NCBI GenBank assembly: GCA_003342815.1 | Contig: PTEX01000024.1 | Coordinates: 3,857,517 to 3,921,516, forward strand | Source of the DNA: Eudromia elegans | Taxonomy: Eukaryota; Chordata; Aves; Tinamiformes; Tinamidae | Length of the DNA: 64,000 nucleotides | Direction of reading: 5' to 3' | Program-made: the position numbers and the translations under genes | Notes under the pieces: model-generated | What the model was told of the DNA's origin: nothing | The model's input: only the letters and a program-made list of their open reading frames with translations | The model's database searches: none | Shown: positions 37,711-50,619 of the stretch, piece by piece | How the letters are laid out: the number at the start of each line of letters is the position of its first letter | Numbering within the stretch: position 1 is the first letter of the stretch

Positions 37711-39229
37711 GTGAGAAATGGAGGTTGTGCTGTGCTAGGAAGCACAGACTGCTGCAGCATATGATGGTCTTTCTGTGTCCAAAACCCAAGATGACATTTG
37801 AATACACAACTCATGCTGCTGCCTCTTTTTTTTTTTTTTCTCCTTCAAAAGCAAGTTATTTGATAAGTGTGGAGAAATCCTACATATTGCTCAATGTGTT
37901 TCCTATCTAATAGCATGTTGAAGGTGACAAGGTAGTCAATATCCCCAGTAGTGGCTTCTTGTAACCACTTATATGTGCCCATGAAAAATATGACAAAGCG
38001 ATTTCACAATCTTACACTTCAGAAGTGCAGCTATGGCCTCCTACTTAAGTTATAATCAATATTTTTGTTTTTGCCAGAATCTGACAGCAATCATTAAATT
38101 CTGTACTGAAACAATCAGCTCTTTTGAACTGAAATTCTCTTGCAAGTGAAAAAAAAAGAAAAACTATTTGGTGTGAGTCCAGTAGTATAACTCTGGAATA
38201 CAGAACAGAAGGTAGTCATTATTTTGTAAAAATTACCTGATATTTCTGGAATGATTCAGTCTTTATAGTCTCACTTTTTTTTTATTTCCTTACCCCATTT
38301 AAAGCCAGACAACATACTGAAAAACAGAATAACTCTTCTACAAAATAAGGGGGTGAGTTGGGGAAAGGTAGGAGTTCAGATGTATTTTCCTTGCTTACAA
38401 AAATGAATTGAAAATACCAGACCAAAAATTTGTCAGCTAAGCCTCTGAAACTTAATGCTTGCTCAAGCTCTCCATTAAAAGGCAGTTTTTGCCCTTTTCT
38501 AAGGGAATTCAAAATCTGCAGCAGTGCTGAGGACTAAGAGCTTCCCTTGTAGTCCACCTCAAAGTAGGTATTGCTCATGAGTGCTTTCTGAGATGCTACA
38601 ACTACAACCAATACAAAAGGTTCATTACGCAGAAGGTTTTACCATCAGTTAAAGAACTATGAGGGCTTAAAAAAAATCTCCATAGAAATTTCTCTCCCAG
38701 GAAGCATTCCTTTCCAATAGTCCTTTTGAACAAGACACACAAAATGAAATATGGTTCCTTACAAGAGTAGAGCTTATGCTGCTATGCTTTATAGGCAAAA
38801 AAAAACAGCATGAAAAGGAAAGAAGTGCCTTAAGAGTCTAGTGTTTTGCTTTTGTGTAGGCTGAGTACAACAGCAGCTATAGCTGAAGTATTCCTACACA
38901 TATAATGGACATCTCTTTACACCCTGACTCTTCCCTCAGTACTGCCTCAGTATGTGCATGCAGGTGGAGGGCCAGGCACTGGGCAGCTGCTTGTTCCTCA
39001 CTGCTGCCAGCCAAGCACTGGGAAATGAAAAAACTGCATCCCCATGAAGCAAAGCACCAGTGACAGACCCAAAAGCTTCCCCATCGGGCCTGCAGGCACG
39101 GTGACAGAAGGACTTCTGCCTCGGATCTCTGCTGGAGAACCTGGGAGGTTTTAACCGTAACCGCTCAGCCCTGCTCCCTCACAGCATAAAACATTTCATT
39201 CACTATTCCTGTTTAAGCCTGTAGCCATC
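37711..39229. other. Non-coding stretch
   Basis: No gene. T14 run at 37826-37839. From about 38930 to 39170 the sequence becomes less AT-rich, leading into the next candidate element. Confidence 0.55.
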
Positions 39230-39830
39230 CTAACTGCATCACACGGTCAAAAATACTCAAACCAGCTGCAAGATCTAGATGAATGAGCCTGGGTTATATT
39301 TGGTCTTTCTCCATGCCCTCCTGCAGAACTCTTGGACGAGGAACCCTACAATATCCCATGCAGGGCCAAGCACCATTAAGAGTTAAGCCTACAGTGCACC
39401 TGCAAATTAAGCTGAATGGGCTCGCTAGAATATTAGCCCCTTCCATCAATAAATCTGCTTCTGCAAACGATATTTCAGGCAGTCACTGGGAGACGGGTGA
39501 CACAGTTGGTTTCGTTGGCACTGCACGCAAGGTTTTATTTGTCAACAAATGGGTTTCATGATCCATCATTAACACTTGATTGATTGGCCCCGCTCTTTGG
39601 CAGCACAATTCTTTATCACGCTTCTCGACTGCAGAATGCATTTCGGGAACTCTCTTACCCACTGTGCTGCTGGCAGAGGGTTTCTTGGCAGCAGAGACAA
39701 TGTTCCCGCACAGTCTCGGCTGGTCAGCGTGAGTGGCTGGTGGATAACGTGAGGGACTGTGCTATGGTTCTGCTCATTACATCTGTTTTTGTTACGATCA
39801 GATCCGGCCCTCCTCTTATCACAACAAAAA
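39230..39830. promoter_or_regulatory. Long candidate conserved non-coding element
   Basis: About 600 bp of complex sequence without simple runs. Words include CACCATTAAGAGTTAAG (39371-39387, NKX2-like), GCACCTGC (39396-39403, E-box), CAAATTAAG (39402-39410), ATCCATCATTAA (39561-39572) and TTGATTGATTGG (39577-39588) followed closely by TTTGGCA (39595-39601, NFI half-site). Frames of 86-92 codons cross it with no known product. One of the best enhancer candidates here, on texture and motif density alone. Confidence 0.4.
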
Positions 39831-40789
39831 CAAGTCCTGTATAGCTCTCTCCCTCACCTAACATAATCCACAACTCCTCAGATATAAAAACCAAACAACC
39901 GAAAAGCCCCCGCAAAACAAACCAAGCACTCTAGTGCCCTAATTTAAAATATTCACCTTTGCAGATTTTCTGCGCTTCTTAGTGCGATAAACACAATCAG
40001 AAAAGAATCACACTAACGGTGACAGATTGGACTCCATCTGTCAAGATTTCATCTTTGATATAGATTAGAAATTGTAGATAAAGTAGACATATTCAGGTAC
40101 AGTTCTTCCAGTGAATGCCCCAAAGGGAGATGAAGAAAATGATAAATTGGTTATGGTTACACCCCGAGCCAAGCCATTGGAAGCCTAATTAAGATCCAGA
40201 AGGATTGCAGCCAGGAAAGACAGATGCCTGAGAGAACAGAAGAGAGGGAATAAGGATATTAGTTTCAACTGGGACAAAACAAATATACAAATGACCTTAA
40301 CTGTTAGCCAAGAAAGCATACACTTTGTCAGCCTGGTTACAGAAGGGGCTGACAGTCCCGTACATTCAACAAAAGGTATTTTGAAAAAAAGCTTAAGAAA
40401 GACATAATGAGGTTTACTTAGAAAACAAGCAAAGGAAGAGGGAGCACCCAACAGTGAAAGCACCAATCTGAAATTTGGAAACCTTGAGGATTTTGTTATG
40501 ACGACCTCCTGTATGACATTAATGAAATCATTTAATTTCCTTGAGTTTCCACATGTGTGGTAAGACGCTGCAATATCTTTCTTCAAGGGCAAGATAAATA
40601 TATCAGTATGCAAAATATCAAATACTAACAGGGCCCATAAACATCTGGGGAAGTGCAGTGACTTTAGCATGCAGAAGTACCTATCCCACAGCGAGAGCAC
40701 AAGAACAAATATTAATTTCACCCAACCAAGACAAAACAAATGACTGGACAGCGAATATTTATGCAAATTCCCTCCAAGCTACTGCAGAG
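39831..40789. other. Non-coding stretch with a long minus-strand frame
   Basis: The longest frame in the window (40185-40766, -, 193 codons) begins with TTG; from its first ATG at 40670 it is 161 codons. It shows no domain or known similarity. It runs away from the CpG-rich patch at 40790-41010, a possible promoter on the same strand, so an unannotated transcript is conceivable but unsupported. Confidence 0.4.
40761..40768 (+). promoter_or_regulatory. POU octamer next to CpG patch
   Basis: Exact ATGCAAAT, about 20 bp from the edge of the CpG-rich patch at 40790. Octamers occur in some promoters; no transcription start can be shown. Confidence 0.3.
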
Positions 40790-41010
40790 TAGGCGAGTTC
40801 GGTGTCTAAAAATGACAGGCCAGCGGAGTTAAGAAGGGCACGTGGCTCCCGGGGGACGGCGAGGTGAACCCTGCATCGGCGGCAGTGCTGACAAGAGGGA
40901 GAGGGCAGCGCCGTGCCGAGCGCTCGCCCGCTGAGACGCACTGAGAACGAGCACAGGACCGGGTCGCATTTACACGAAGCTCTTTCTCCGCTAGGAGCTC
41001 CGTAAACGCC
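40790..41010. other. Orphan CpG island
   Basis: By eye about 23 CpGs in 220 bp of GC-rich sequence, at or above the count expected from base composition, in a surrounding with few. CGCTCGCCCG at 40921-40930 is the densest point. This is the strongest promoter-like composition in the window. A 128-codon ATG frame on the minus strand (40759-41145) crosses it with no known product. No splice or first-exon structure can be shown. Confidence 0.6.
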
Positions 41011-42039
41011 AGGGCTCACTAGGAAATGAGTATGGGACAAACGGAGGGAAGTTCTGAGAAGTTTGGAAATACTCTCGTGCTGATTTGCACAGTGCTGGCA
41101 TGATGTCACTCTGGCCCAAACTGGGAAACTGGAAGCTTTACCCATAGGTTATATGAAAAATCCAAACAATCATTGGAGTCTAGGTTTTAAGGAAAAAGTA
41201 TTTCCCAACATGTGAAATGAATTCTGCTCTCTCAAAGGAAAGGAAAGTTGTTCTAGCTCTATGGAAGCAGCAAAAGCCCAGGAGCCCAAGGCATCTGGTT
41301 CAGGAGAGGAAAAGCTGCCTGCAGGAAAGGCCTCAAGTATCTCTCTCTGCAAGTCTGCAGCTCAGCATATTGCTCACACTTGGCTTTTGGCTCCTTACTC
41401 CTGTTCAAAATTCAGCCTTCAGTTACCAAAGCAGATCAGGAATGCAGGATCAAGCAAACGTATCTAGCAACTCATCTTCCCATAGTGAAGCCGCACTCCA
41501 TCTCTGCAGCCTTATCCATTCCCAAACACTTAGAAGCTCCAATCCTTTTTCTTTATACACATCCTTGATAAGTCTTCTGCTTCATTATTTATCTTTGAAA
41601 GCTAAAAGGCACACTACTACTTACAAAAGGAAAAAAAGAAAAAGAAAATAATTATTTATTTTAGATTTATAGAAGATCTATCAGTAGCACTACAATTCTT
41701 CAGGCAAGGCACTGCTGTGAAATAAAAACAGTTCAGAAAAAAACAAAACCAAAACAAAACCAGATATTTTACTTGACAGATACATACACATAAAAAAGAG
41801 TATTTGTACCTGTAGTACAAAATTCTATTCACTTCTAGATATATTATCTCATCTCAAAGAAGGATAAATGCTACTGTTATAATAAGCAAGTCACATGTAA
41901 TAAGTCTGGTGCTTAGGACTTTCAGTTAAACTTTGTTTCATCTTATCCTGGACACAGCAAGACAAATTAATCTCAGAATTACACATAATGTAACAGGCCA
42001 AGAGAGCAGCTTTCAAAGACAGCAGACAATTACCATAAT
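41011..42039. other. Non-coding stretch
   Basis: No gene supported. A 144-codon frame at 41217-41651 (+) is serine-rich, ends in lysine-rich low complexity from an A-rich tract and has no recognised domain. A-rich runs are at 41731-41760. Confidence 0.55.
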
Positions 42040-42330
42040 CTTTTCAAGAAGGCACAGGCACGTGATCACACCACCTCCCTTTAAGATGCCTGATAAATGT
42101 GCCTGAAAATAATACAACGAAGAAGCCTCTCAAGCTGTAATATAAGTTTCCTTGGCCAGCAAATTACAATAATTGAAATGTCTGTCATCTTGCAGTGTGA
42201 GGACATTGGTTACTTAGCAAGATGTAACCATGTTATGTTATTATTTATCATTTTTATCATAGAAATAAATTGGTTTAATTTAATGATTAAAAGAAGTCTT
42301 ATTAGCAGTGATACTTTACTGTAGTACCGC
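42040..42330. promoter_or_regulatory. Candidate conserved non-coding element
   Basis: CTTGGCCAGC (42151-42160, NFI-like), CAATAATTG (42167-42175, inverted CAAT/ATTG around one base) and TGTCTGTCA (42179-42187) fall within 40 bp, followed by TTTAATTTAATGATTAAAAG near 42274-42293. The texture is CNE-like. Confidence 0.3.
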
Positions 42331-44209
42331 TAACTGCCTAGCAAGGAAAACACAGAAGATAAAAGTCCATCCCACTTTTATGTTAATAGCGTCTTCTCCC
42401 TAATTTAATATCTCGTCCTACTTAATTTGTTTTCCTGTTTCTGACTGATCAAGCTAAGCAGTAGTCTATGCCACTTATAAAACTAATTACTTTTTTTTTT
42501 CTTAACTCTCTCTAAGGCTGATAACAAACTAAGCATCACAACAGCAACTCCAACATGAATTGGTCTGCAGGGCCAGTGTGCATCTCCAAGCTTCACGGAG
42601 TTCATAAAGTATGAACTTTAGTTTACCAGACATCACAGCCAGAGCGGAAAAGCCTTATCCTACCAGAGAACAGTGATGACCGGGATCCTCTTCAAAAGAC
42701 TTCATTCCCTATGCAAGCATTTACACTACACCAAAATTAAAAAAAAAACTTTCTCTTTGTTTGTTTTAATCAAATCTCTGTCCATGATTCTCTGTGCAAC
42801 AGAAGCGACAACTAAAGATCGTGCAAAGGATTTTTTTATTTCTGAACCTAAGGAATAGAGTAATTCCCAAGCGTACTTGCAGGCATTACGTTTTTAGAAA
42901 TGAGCAAAGCAAGAGCCATACTGCAGGACATTAACTAACCTGTGGTAACTGCCCACGTGCACCTTGTTCTCATTCAGTAACTCTAAGATAGATCACTTGC
43001 TTTGAGTGGTTAATTACCTGCTACTTCTGGGGGAGTAAAAGCAGACTTGATTGCAACTACTACAGATTAGCTTTTGCTTTGTAAAGCTGTACCATAATTT
43101 ATCTTAGATTAAATGGGTTTTTTTTGTAGCTGATGGTTAAAACTCACTTGGCTCTTAATCTAGTAAGCTACTGAATTCCCAACCCCTATTTATTACCAGG
43201 AAACAAAAATAATTGAAACTGCTGGATGATGCAGTGAAATCTTTTGGTTCTTGTGTTTTCATACACAACGTGTTCCAATATATGCAAGTGCCTTCAATAT
43301 GTTCTATTGGTTTTGTTTTAAAAATGACTTAATATTTTCCTTAATACTAATACTACTTATTTCCTTTGTTGTTTTCATGTTAGCATTGCATAATTTGAAT
43401 CTCTCAATTTTCCAGGGTTACTCTGGCTAGCAGTAGAAACAGAAGTCAAGAGTTTTTCTCATGTTAGTGGTCTGTCGCATGTCACCCGTGTTTGCTGGCA
43501 AGATAAATATGTTAAAAGTAAATGTATCTAAGCAGTACAGCAAGATGTCCAGATTTTTTTTTTCTGCAGTTGATGATTCAAGATGGTCTGCTACAATCCC
43601 GAGCCCAAGATTACTGCACTGATGTCTCAACACGTAGAGCATATCAGCGCTTGTTTCCAGGCACAATCACACCATTTCACTGCTTTATAGGATGCCTAAA
43701 TTTGCACCCAGTGCTTTAAAATGTAATTGTAGCCTCAGTTCTTTTAAGTTTAAGCTTAGCTTTCTAGGTCAGCTTAGTTTTGATTGCATATTTTGACTCC
43801 GCTGCCTGTTCTTGTCCAATATCTAACACTGATTTCCTTTCAACTCTCCTCAGCTTCATCCACTGCAGACAGAAAACATTCAAGCTACGGGACTTAATGT
43901 GTTAATTACTTCAAATTTATGTTTTAACACAGAGAATATTCAAAGGAATGATAAATAAATGCATAGGTGAAATGACTCAGAAGTGATCCTGGCATGTAGA
44001 AGCCAGAGTATCTGGTCCCCTGACAAAGTGCTGCCGTTTGTTTTCACTGAACTGCAGCATCATCTTGAGAAATATTATGACTATCTTAAGGTCTATCAGT
44101 CTTTAACAAGTAAGGTAAGTCAATAGCTATATAAACGCACAGAAGAAACAAGGAGTTCATTTTGGGATGCAGAGTGGGAGTGTGGGATGTTTACTAGTTA
44201 AAGATGCAA
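42331..44209. other. AT-rich non-coding stretch
   Basis: No gene, known repeat or strong motif cluster. Short T runs near 42491-42500 and 43553-43562. Confidence 0.6.
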
Positions 44210-44460
44210 TTTAGGACTCACAGCCAATACCAAGGAACAAATCCAGCCAATGTTAAACAATCAATAAAACCTACTAATTAAACTGCAGTTTAAAGACAAC
44301 AATTAATGACCAGGTGCATAATTGTTCACAATAACCATTCAGAGGAAAATAATATTGCCACAATAAGATATATTGTATGTGATTAGTGGAATGAAACATA
44401 AAATAAAGAGGGCTTTTGCTCACCTCTAGAAACATTGTAAATTAAAATATAAAGGACTCC
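44210..44460. promoter_or_regulatory. Candidate conserved non-coding element
   Basis: ACTAATTAAACTGCAG (44272-44287), CAATTAATGACCAGGTG (44299-44315: homeodomain core followed by an E-box CAGGTG) and CATAATTGTTCACAAT (44317-44332) make a dense run of developmental-type words. Conservation is untested. Confidence 0.3.
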
Positions 44461-46439
44461 TGCTAGCCATTCGTAACACAAAAGGGGGAAAAGTGAATAA
44501 AAGAAATGTTTGTGATTAACTCTTCAGCAGGAAAACATGGTAGCAATCTACAAGCCTTGATCCTGACAATATTTTCCTTTTCTAAATTTTTTTAATTTTA
44601 ATTTTTTTGATTAAATTAAATTTTATTTTATTACATAAGGTAAATAACGCTGTAGGATATGTTGGGATTTCAGATGCTGGGCTTTACACTTGCTGAAATA
44701 CTTAATACACCAGCAAATATATGCCAGGCAGAGGATATTAGGTGTTTTCTTTACCTGTGCCAGGGTGTCAGTCCACCCTGTCTGCTTCTCTAACTCCTTC
44801 ACTCTTGCCTCCCACCAAAAATAACTCTCCTGTTTCCCTCTTTATTTCCCTTTTTCTCACTCTCAGTTTTCCTAGTTTGTGCTATATTCTCACCAGTGTC
44901 TCTTGGCTGCTCAAAACCCTAAATTTCTCCTCTCCAACTCCATTCTCCTAAAATTTCAATCTCTATTACCTAACTTCTCAGATAAACAGAATAGCACAGC
45001 AAAATGACACAATTGGACTACAATTCTGAAGAAAATATATCCATTTTTTATAAGCTATTATACTTGAAAGATAAAATTCAATGTTAGGGGTAGAATGAGA
45101 AAAAGAAGAGAGGGTTTCTTACCAGATATAAAAGAGAAAAGACAATGCCTCAGCCAGGTACAAACTACCTCCTATGAAACCAACTTACAAGTGACATGCG
45201 TATTCAAAGACACTGTGCAAGAAACGGGGAAATAATTCCTCTAACATTGCAGAGTGATGAAAAGTAAGGCAAAATACAAAGGGACATTTTTTTTTCTGTG
45301 CTTTTCACACATCTGCCAGGATAACAATATTAATTTGCAGTTATATATTTTACACTTCTTTTTTCCATGCTCAGTAGCACAGTCCTGTTACTCATGACTA
45401 GTCTAGTGGCCACCATGTCCACTTCCACTTTCCTGAAAGTCACACGCCAACATCTCCAAAGGCAGTTCACAAAAACTGTTCAGATAGCTCCAAACTAAAC
45501 TCACCCGTTTACATATTTGTCCCAGCCAGGAATGGTGAAATGTTAAATCTTTATCTGAAGCATAGCATTCATATTGCTCCCAAATAAATTACCGTATCCT
45601 TTTCTGAAATCTTAAGAAATAGCTCTGAATTCCATCTGTTGGTAGTGAACGCAACACATTAATCAGGAAGAGTAAAGAAAACAATATCCTTCAAATTGAT
45701 TGGATATCTTATTTAGTTAAAAATAGCGAATAAACCGCAAAACAAACAAAAATCAACTCCAAAACCCTAATTTATCCAGGTATACAATTAGTTATTTTCA
45801 TTTCTTTTATTAGGTCTGTTCTTATTCTTTCTTCCTCTAACATCAATAGCACCAGTCTTCTCATCTCACTGCATATGAGAATTTCAAAGGCCCTAATTAC
45901 TGTCATCACCCATCCCTGATAATAAAAGTCTAGCTGAGTTTATCGTTTTGTATGAGCACTATGCAAAAATAGTGACTTGCTTAAAATCAATCATCTTCAT
46001 CTCTTTGAAGAAAATAAGTGAAATATTGTGTGTTCACATTTCTAAGACTGAGTTTATAGTTTGATGGCATCTAAAGAATTGTATTTTATCACAAAGCAAA
46101 TTTTAAGGCCCTTGAGAATTCTTAGACTGATAACCTCCTGGGCACAGCTAGATTTTCAATAGCATTAGGCAAGAAATACCTATAAACTCCTTTGATAATT
46201 TTGATTAAATACTGTCCTGAGGACAAAGGCAGAGTCAAGGAAGTTCAAAGTGTTTTTGATTTGCTTTAATAGAACTTATTTGATTCACATTGGCACACTT
46301 AATATGAAAAAAAACCCCACAAATCATGTACTTTTTGCAATTACATTGTTTTACCAAAAAAATGCAAACTTTCCTGATAGACTTCGGAAGTCTCTTGGGA
46401 AAATCAAAGCTGTGAATTTTAAATCTTTATAGACACAAA
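44461..46439. other. AT-rich non-coding stretch, partly pyrimidine-rich
   Basis: 44582-44632 is nearly pure A/T, and 44740-44960 is strongly pyrimidine-rich on the plus strand. The 69-codon frame there (leucine/serine-rich) reflects that composition. No gene supported. Confidence 0.55.
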
Positions 46440-46620
46440 GGGGAACTGCCATTGCTGCCCAAGCAAACAGACAATAAATCTCTCAAAAATAATTTGGTTC
46501 CCTAAATTAGATTTTCTGGAACATTCTCGATCTGTAAATAATATAAAGGTTAGTGCTCAAAGATTAGAATAAATTAGAGAATAATTTATCTCCTGTGTGT
46601 TTTGCAAAATACAGAAATCC
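46440..46620. promoter_or_regulatory. Candidate conserved block (weak)
   Basis: Complex AT-rich sequence with CCTAAATTAGATTTTC near 46501 and TAAATTAGAGAATAATTTAT near 46570. Texture evidence only. Confidence 0.2.
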
Positions 46621-47939
46621 AATTTTCCTGCTACTTTTTCCATTACCTGAGATAAATATTAGGGTCTGATCACACATCTAATAAGAATATGCATAACTTT
46701 TTGGAAATTTTATTAGGAGAAAATAAGATATAGGCAGCATAGACAAACACTCCACAGAAATGAGGTACTTCGGCTGTGGAGACTAAAAGAAAAAAACTGT
46801 TTTCCATATTATAATAAAAGACCTTTGGGAGTGTTAAGAGAAAATTATTTTCTGTAGTTCCTTGACCATTTTTCTTAGCACTGTGCACTGCCAGGTTTAC
46901 TCGGTCTTTTGACAAGATTTGGTGATTTCAGTTATCTTGCTAGACTCATCTCAGAATAAATCACTTGAGTAAGTGTTTTGGAAGGTGTGTTTGATTAGTA
47001 CCCTCTCAGTTACTCAATGGTAGACTTCCAATAAATCCAAATTTCACAGAAGTAGGGAGTTGTTATGAAAAATACTGACACTTTGTGGAATGAGAGGCAC
47101 TTACCCTGACATGTCCAATATTGTAAAAGCACTAAAGTCCACCTTAGGCTGCAACAGAATTCTTCTGCCATTAGGTAAGGAATAATTCCACGACAGAAAG
47201 GATTAATGACAACTCCAATTGCGTATTTTTCTTTTCATTTCTGGCCTCACTCATGGGGTACATCCCACTCATTTTAGACTGTAAGGCCTCAGTGTGGTCC
47301 AAATAAGGTTCAAAAGGAAAACCAACACGACAAATCCACTGGGCACAGCACAATCCCACGGAAATTGTTCCAGCACTAGTGAGAAAATGTCATAGGGCAG
47401 CATGAGAAAAGCAACAAATAAAAGTTCAAGGGCAGTTCAGGGGCAGGACAGGAGATTCTCAAAGCAGTGAGATGTTCAGAGCAGCATCTTGTGGAGCCAT
47501 TGCTAGGAAACACAGTGTCCTGAAAGCTGAGCTCTGGATTCCTGTAACTAAATGGAGAAACCTAATGTAACCAAATACTTACACACCTATTTGCAGCGAA
47601 GTCAACTTCTAAACAATTCTTAAGGAAAAGATGAATCAATTATAAATACTAAGAACACTGAACTACATCTACAAACCCAATGAACATAAAATCTTGCTCT
47701 TTAGACAGGTTTCATAGAAAGCAGCAATAAGAGGGAAAATAGTTCAGCTCTAAAAGCATTTACTTTGGCAGACCTCTGCTCAGCCTAAGTTAATAGTGCC
47801 ATTTGTTAACACAGCACATAATTCAATTTAAAAGTGTGACCAATTCACAGATCCCATGTCTGGATATCTATGTGCATTTATTTACATAGCAACTGAATAA
47901 CTTACAATTCCTTGGAAATGCACATTACAGTGAAATATT
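46621..47939. other. Non-coding stretch
   Basis: No gene or recognisable repeat. Open frames are at or below 81 codons. Confidence 0.6.
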
Positions 47940-48180
47940 AATATTTAGTCAGTTTATTACCATTACTAAATGTATTGTTACAGTATAAATCTTTTAAAGC
48001 GTGTCAGGACCTACCTAAGCTTTGTGACGGATTGAGCATTAAGGCTTGCATTGGCCTTGGAAAAATCTAATTTCCCAATATTATGACAGCTTTACAATGT
48101 GTAAATGCTGAAGTCACTGACTACAATTGAGTCAAATATATATTTACCAACTGACAAACCGTTAGTCCTGGCAAGATATA
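47940..48180. promoter_or_regulatory. Candidate conserved non-coding element
   Basis: CTAATTTCCCAATATTATGA (48067-48086) and TGAAGTCACTGACTACAATTG (about 48109-48129) are among several homeodomain- or AP-1/CREB-like words in complex sequence without simple runs. Texture evidence only. Confidence 0.25.
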
Positions 48181-50619
48181 CTAGACCTGAGGATAATTAA
48201 GGGGACACTTCTCTCCTGATGGCACTCAACACTCTGGACTTGGAGATAAAAAACAAAGCAAAGATTTTTGTTTTATGGATGATTTTCTTTGTTGTTGTGC
48301 TTTACCTTGCTTTACCACAGTTAAAAATTGTGTTATCTAGCTAACATGATGGTTTAGAAATACCAAAGCATGAACTGTAATTACTTGCTACACTCTACTG
48401 GAAAACATCATGCACCTCAGCTGAGGAGGGTGCAAGGACACTGAAATGATGCCAATGGGAGAATAGAGAAACTTGCCCAGAGAGTTTCCATCAAAACTCT
48501 CTTTTTTCCTTCTTCTTGTCTGCAGTACCAAAAGATAATAGGAAACGATATATAGAAAAAGAAAGATAGGAAGATGACAGAAAGAGACAAAGATGAAGAA
48601 AGACATTCAGTAAAAGACGGGAAATGTATGAGCTAAAGAAAATCAGAACACAGAAAGAGGTCAGGATACAGAGCACATATAGAGGCGTATCCACCGTAAC
48701 GGAAATAGAGGTTTGGCAATAACTGTTTTCCTTCAGTTGCATTAATGAATAAAACACACAACGTGTTTTGAATTCCACATACCTCCTGGTATGATATGCT
48801 AGTCTGCTGACTGAGTGACATTTTCACTCTTAAATCCCAATTTTGTTTCAGCTAAAACAGATTTGATTAAACTTTAAAGAGAAAAGGGTTTATTTGCGGC
48901 TCACATATGGCTCTGTCATTGTTGCCTGAGACATTAAAACAGAGAGAAAGGGCAACTGTCTAGCCCCCTCTGAATCACTTAAAAAGACTCCTACATATGG
49001 TTTCTATTAATCTTACTTAGTTTTCTCACAAACCTGTTCCTTTTTCCACCTTTTCCTCAACATGTTGAACTGTGCCTGTCTCTTAAGTCTTACTACAAAA
49101 TGAACTTGTGAACTTAGGAGTCTAATTCTGCAAAAATTTGCCCACATGTAGGCATGAAATTTCCGGGTACACCACCTTAGTGACACCAGTGTGACCTGCA
49201 CAAGCCAAGCTCCAAGCTGTCTTCCTTCAGGACACAAAGCAACCGCCTCCCATGCCACAACACACGAGGACTCTGCAGCCCAGGACAAGCTTAAACTGAA
49301 ATTCAGAGGCACCTACAACTGCTGATGTCCAGCTCAGGTGGAAAGGCCTTGGGCAGTTCACACATATGTGAAATAAGCCAGAGGAGGAGGCAAGATGTGA
49401 CTAAAGTCACTTTACCCCTGAAAATAATCAAAGAGGAAAATATTCATGGCCACATCAGAAAGCAGTAAAAACTTTTGTTCAGAAGGTCTCGTATTTGGAT
49501 GCCATTACCTAAACAAGCGCACCTACAATTCAGTTTGACCTAGGGCACGCCTGCTACGAGTTACTCCTTTCCCAAGCAACCATGCACAGCTGCTACATTG
49601 TACTTTGCAATCATTATTAAAATACATGTCTATACACATACTGTGTATATGAGATATGCATAATTCATACACATACAATGTATTTCTTTCTATATGGTGT
49701 GCAAATGTATACACACCAGGGTGATCTTTCATGCAAATAGCCAAATAAACTGGATAAACGGATATACTGGGAACTGTATACTAATAAAGTCCTTTGTTTT
49801 TGTTCTGGTTTGTTTTCCCTCTTTCTCTTAGAGAAAATACAATAAAAACAAGGCAGGAACAGGAGAAGGAAGACAACCCCTTGCCTTAAACCAGCCATCA
49901 GCGCAAGAGACCAAAGGCAAAAAAAAACCCACTGTAACTGTTAAACAAAATACGAATCATTCCTTATCACTGAAATAACAATGATATATCTAGAATACGC
50001 ATTTCACCCGATATCAGCTAATTTTCTTTCACTAGAGCACAGACAGTTATCACAATTCACACACGTGTCCATCAGAGTTAATTCTATTACATTCCACACG
50101 TGTTTAGTTATCAACATTCAGGCACTTAAATGTTTTTTTTCCTTCCATTTCATGATGGCAAGACTAGAAAACTACCCGAAAGCAATGATGATCATTTTCA
50201 AATGATTTTTCTGCTTGTTTAAAGTGAGCCCCAAAATAAGGCAAATAAAACTGAGAGATTATTTAGCAGAAATATCAATTTCACAAATTAAAAAGAAAAT
50301 TCATAAAAGTTACCCAGCTGTAATCACTTTTATCTGTAATAAGAATCTCTGGCTGTCTGTCAGGAGGGGAAAAAAAAAAGGTTTCTCTCTTGGTCATTGG
50401 TGTTGGAAAGAAAAACAGGACAGGTCATTATTAATGCACGGTAATAGATACCTAGTGGATATCAGTGGGTAGGGGATAGGGCCCACCTTTTTTTTTTTTT
50501 TTTTTTTTAAATAACTCTCATTTGGTAACTAAATCTCATCAATAAAGTATTGTTTGCACTTTCTCCACCTAATATATATAAGTCTGTATCATTAATAATA
50601 AATGTAATCTATTGAGGAA
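48181..50619. other. Non-coding stretch with purine-rich segment and T21 run
   Basis: 48480-48660 is strongly purine-rich on the plus strand. TATACACA/TGTGTATA form an 8-bp hairpin at 49631-49649. Octamer ATGCAAAT at 49731-49738. T21 run at 50488-50508. No gene supported. Confidence 0.55.
50488..50508. repeat. T21 homopolymer
   Basis: Run of 21 T preceded by CCACC. It could be the poly-A end of a minus-strand retrocopy, but nothing recognisable follows. Confidence 0.95.

Noticed and set aside
40185..40766. 193-codon open frame on the minus strand as a gene
   Set aside because: The first codon is TTG; from the first ATG it is 161 codons, with no known domain. Kept only as an observation beside the CpG island.
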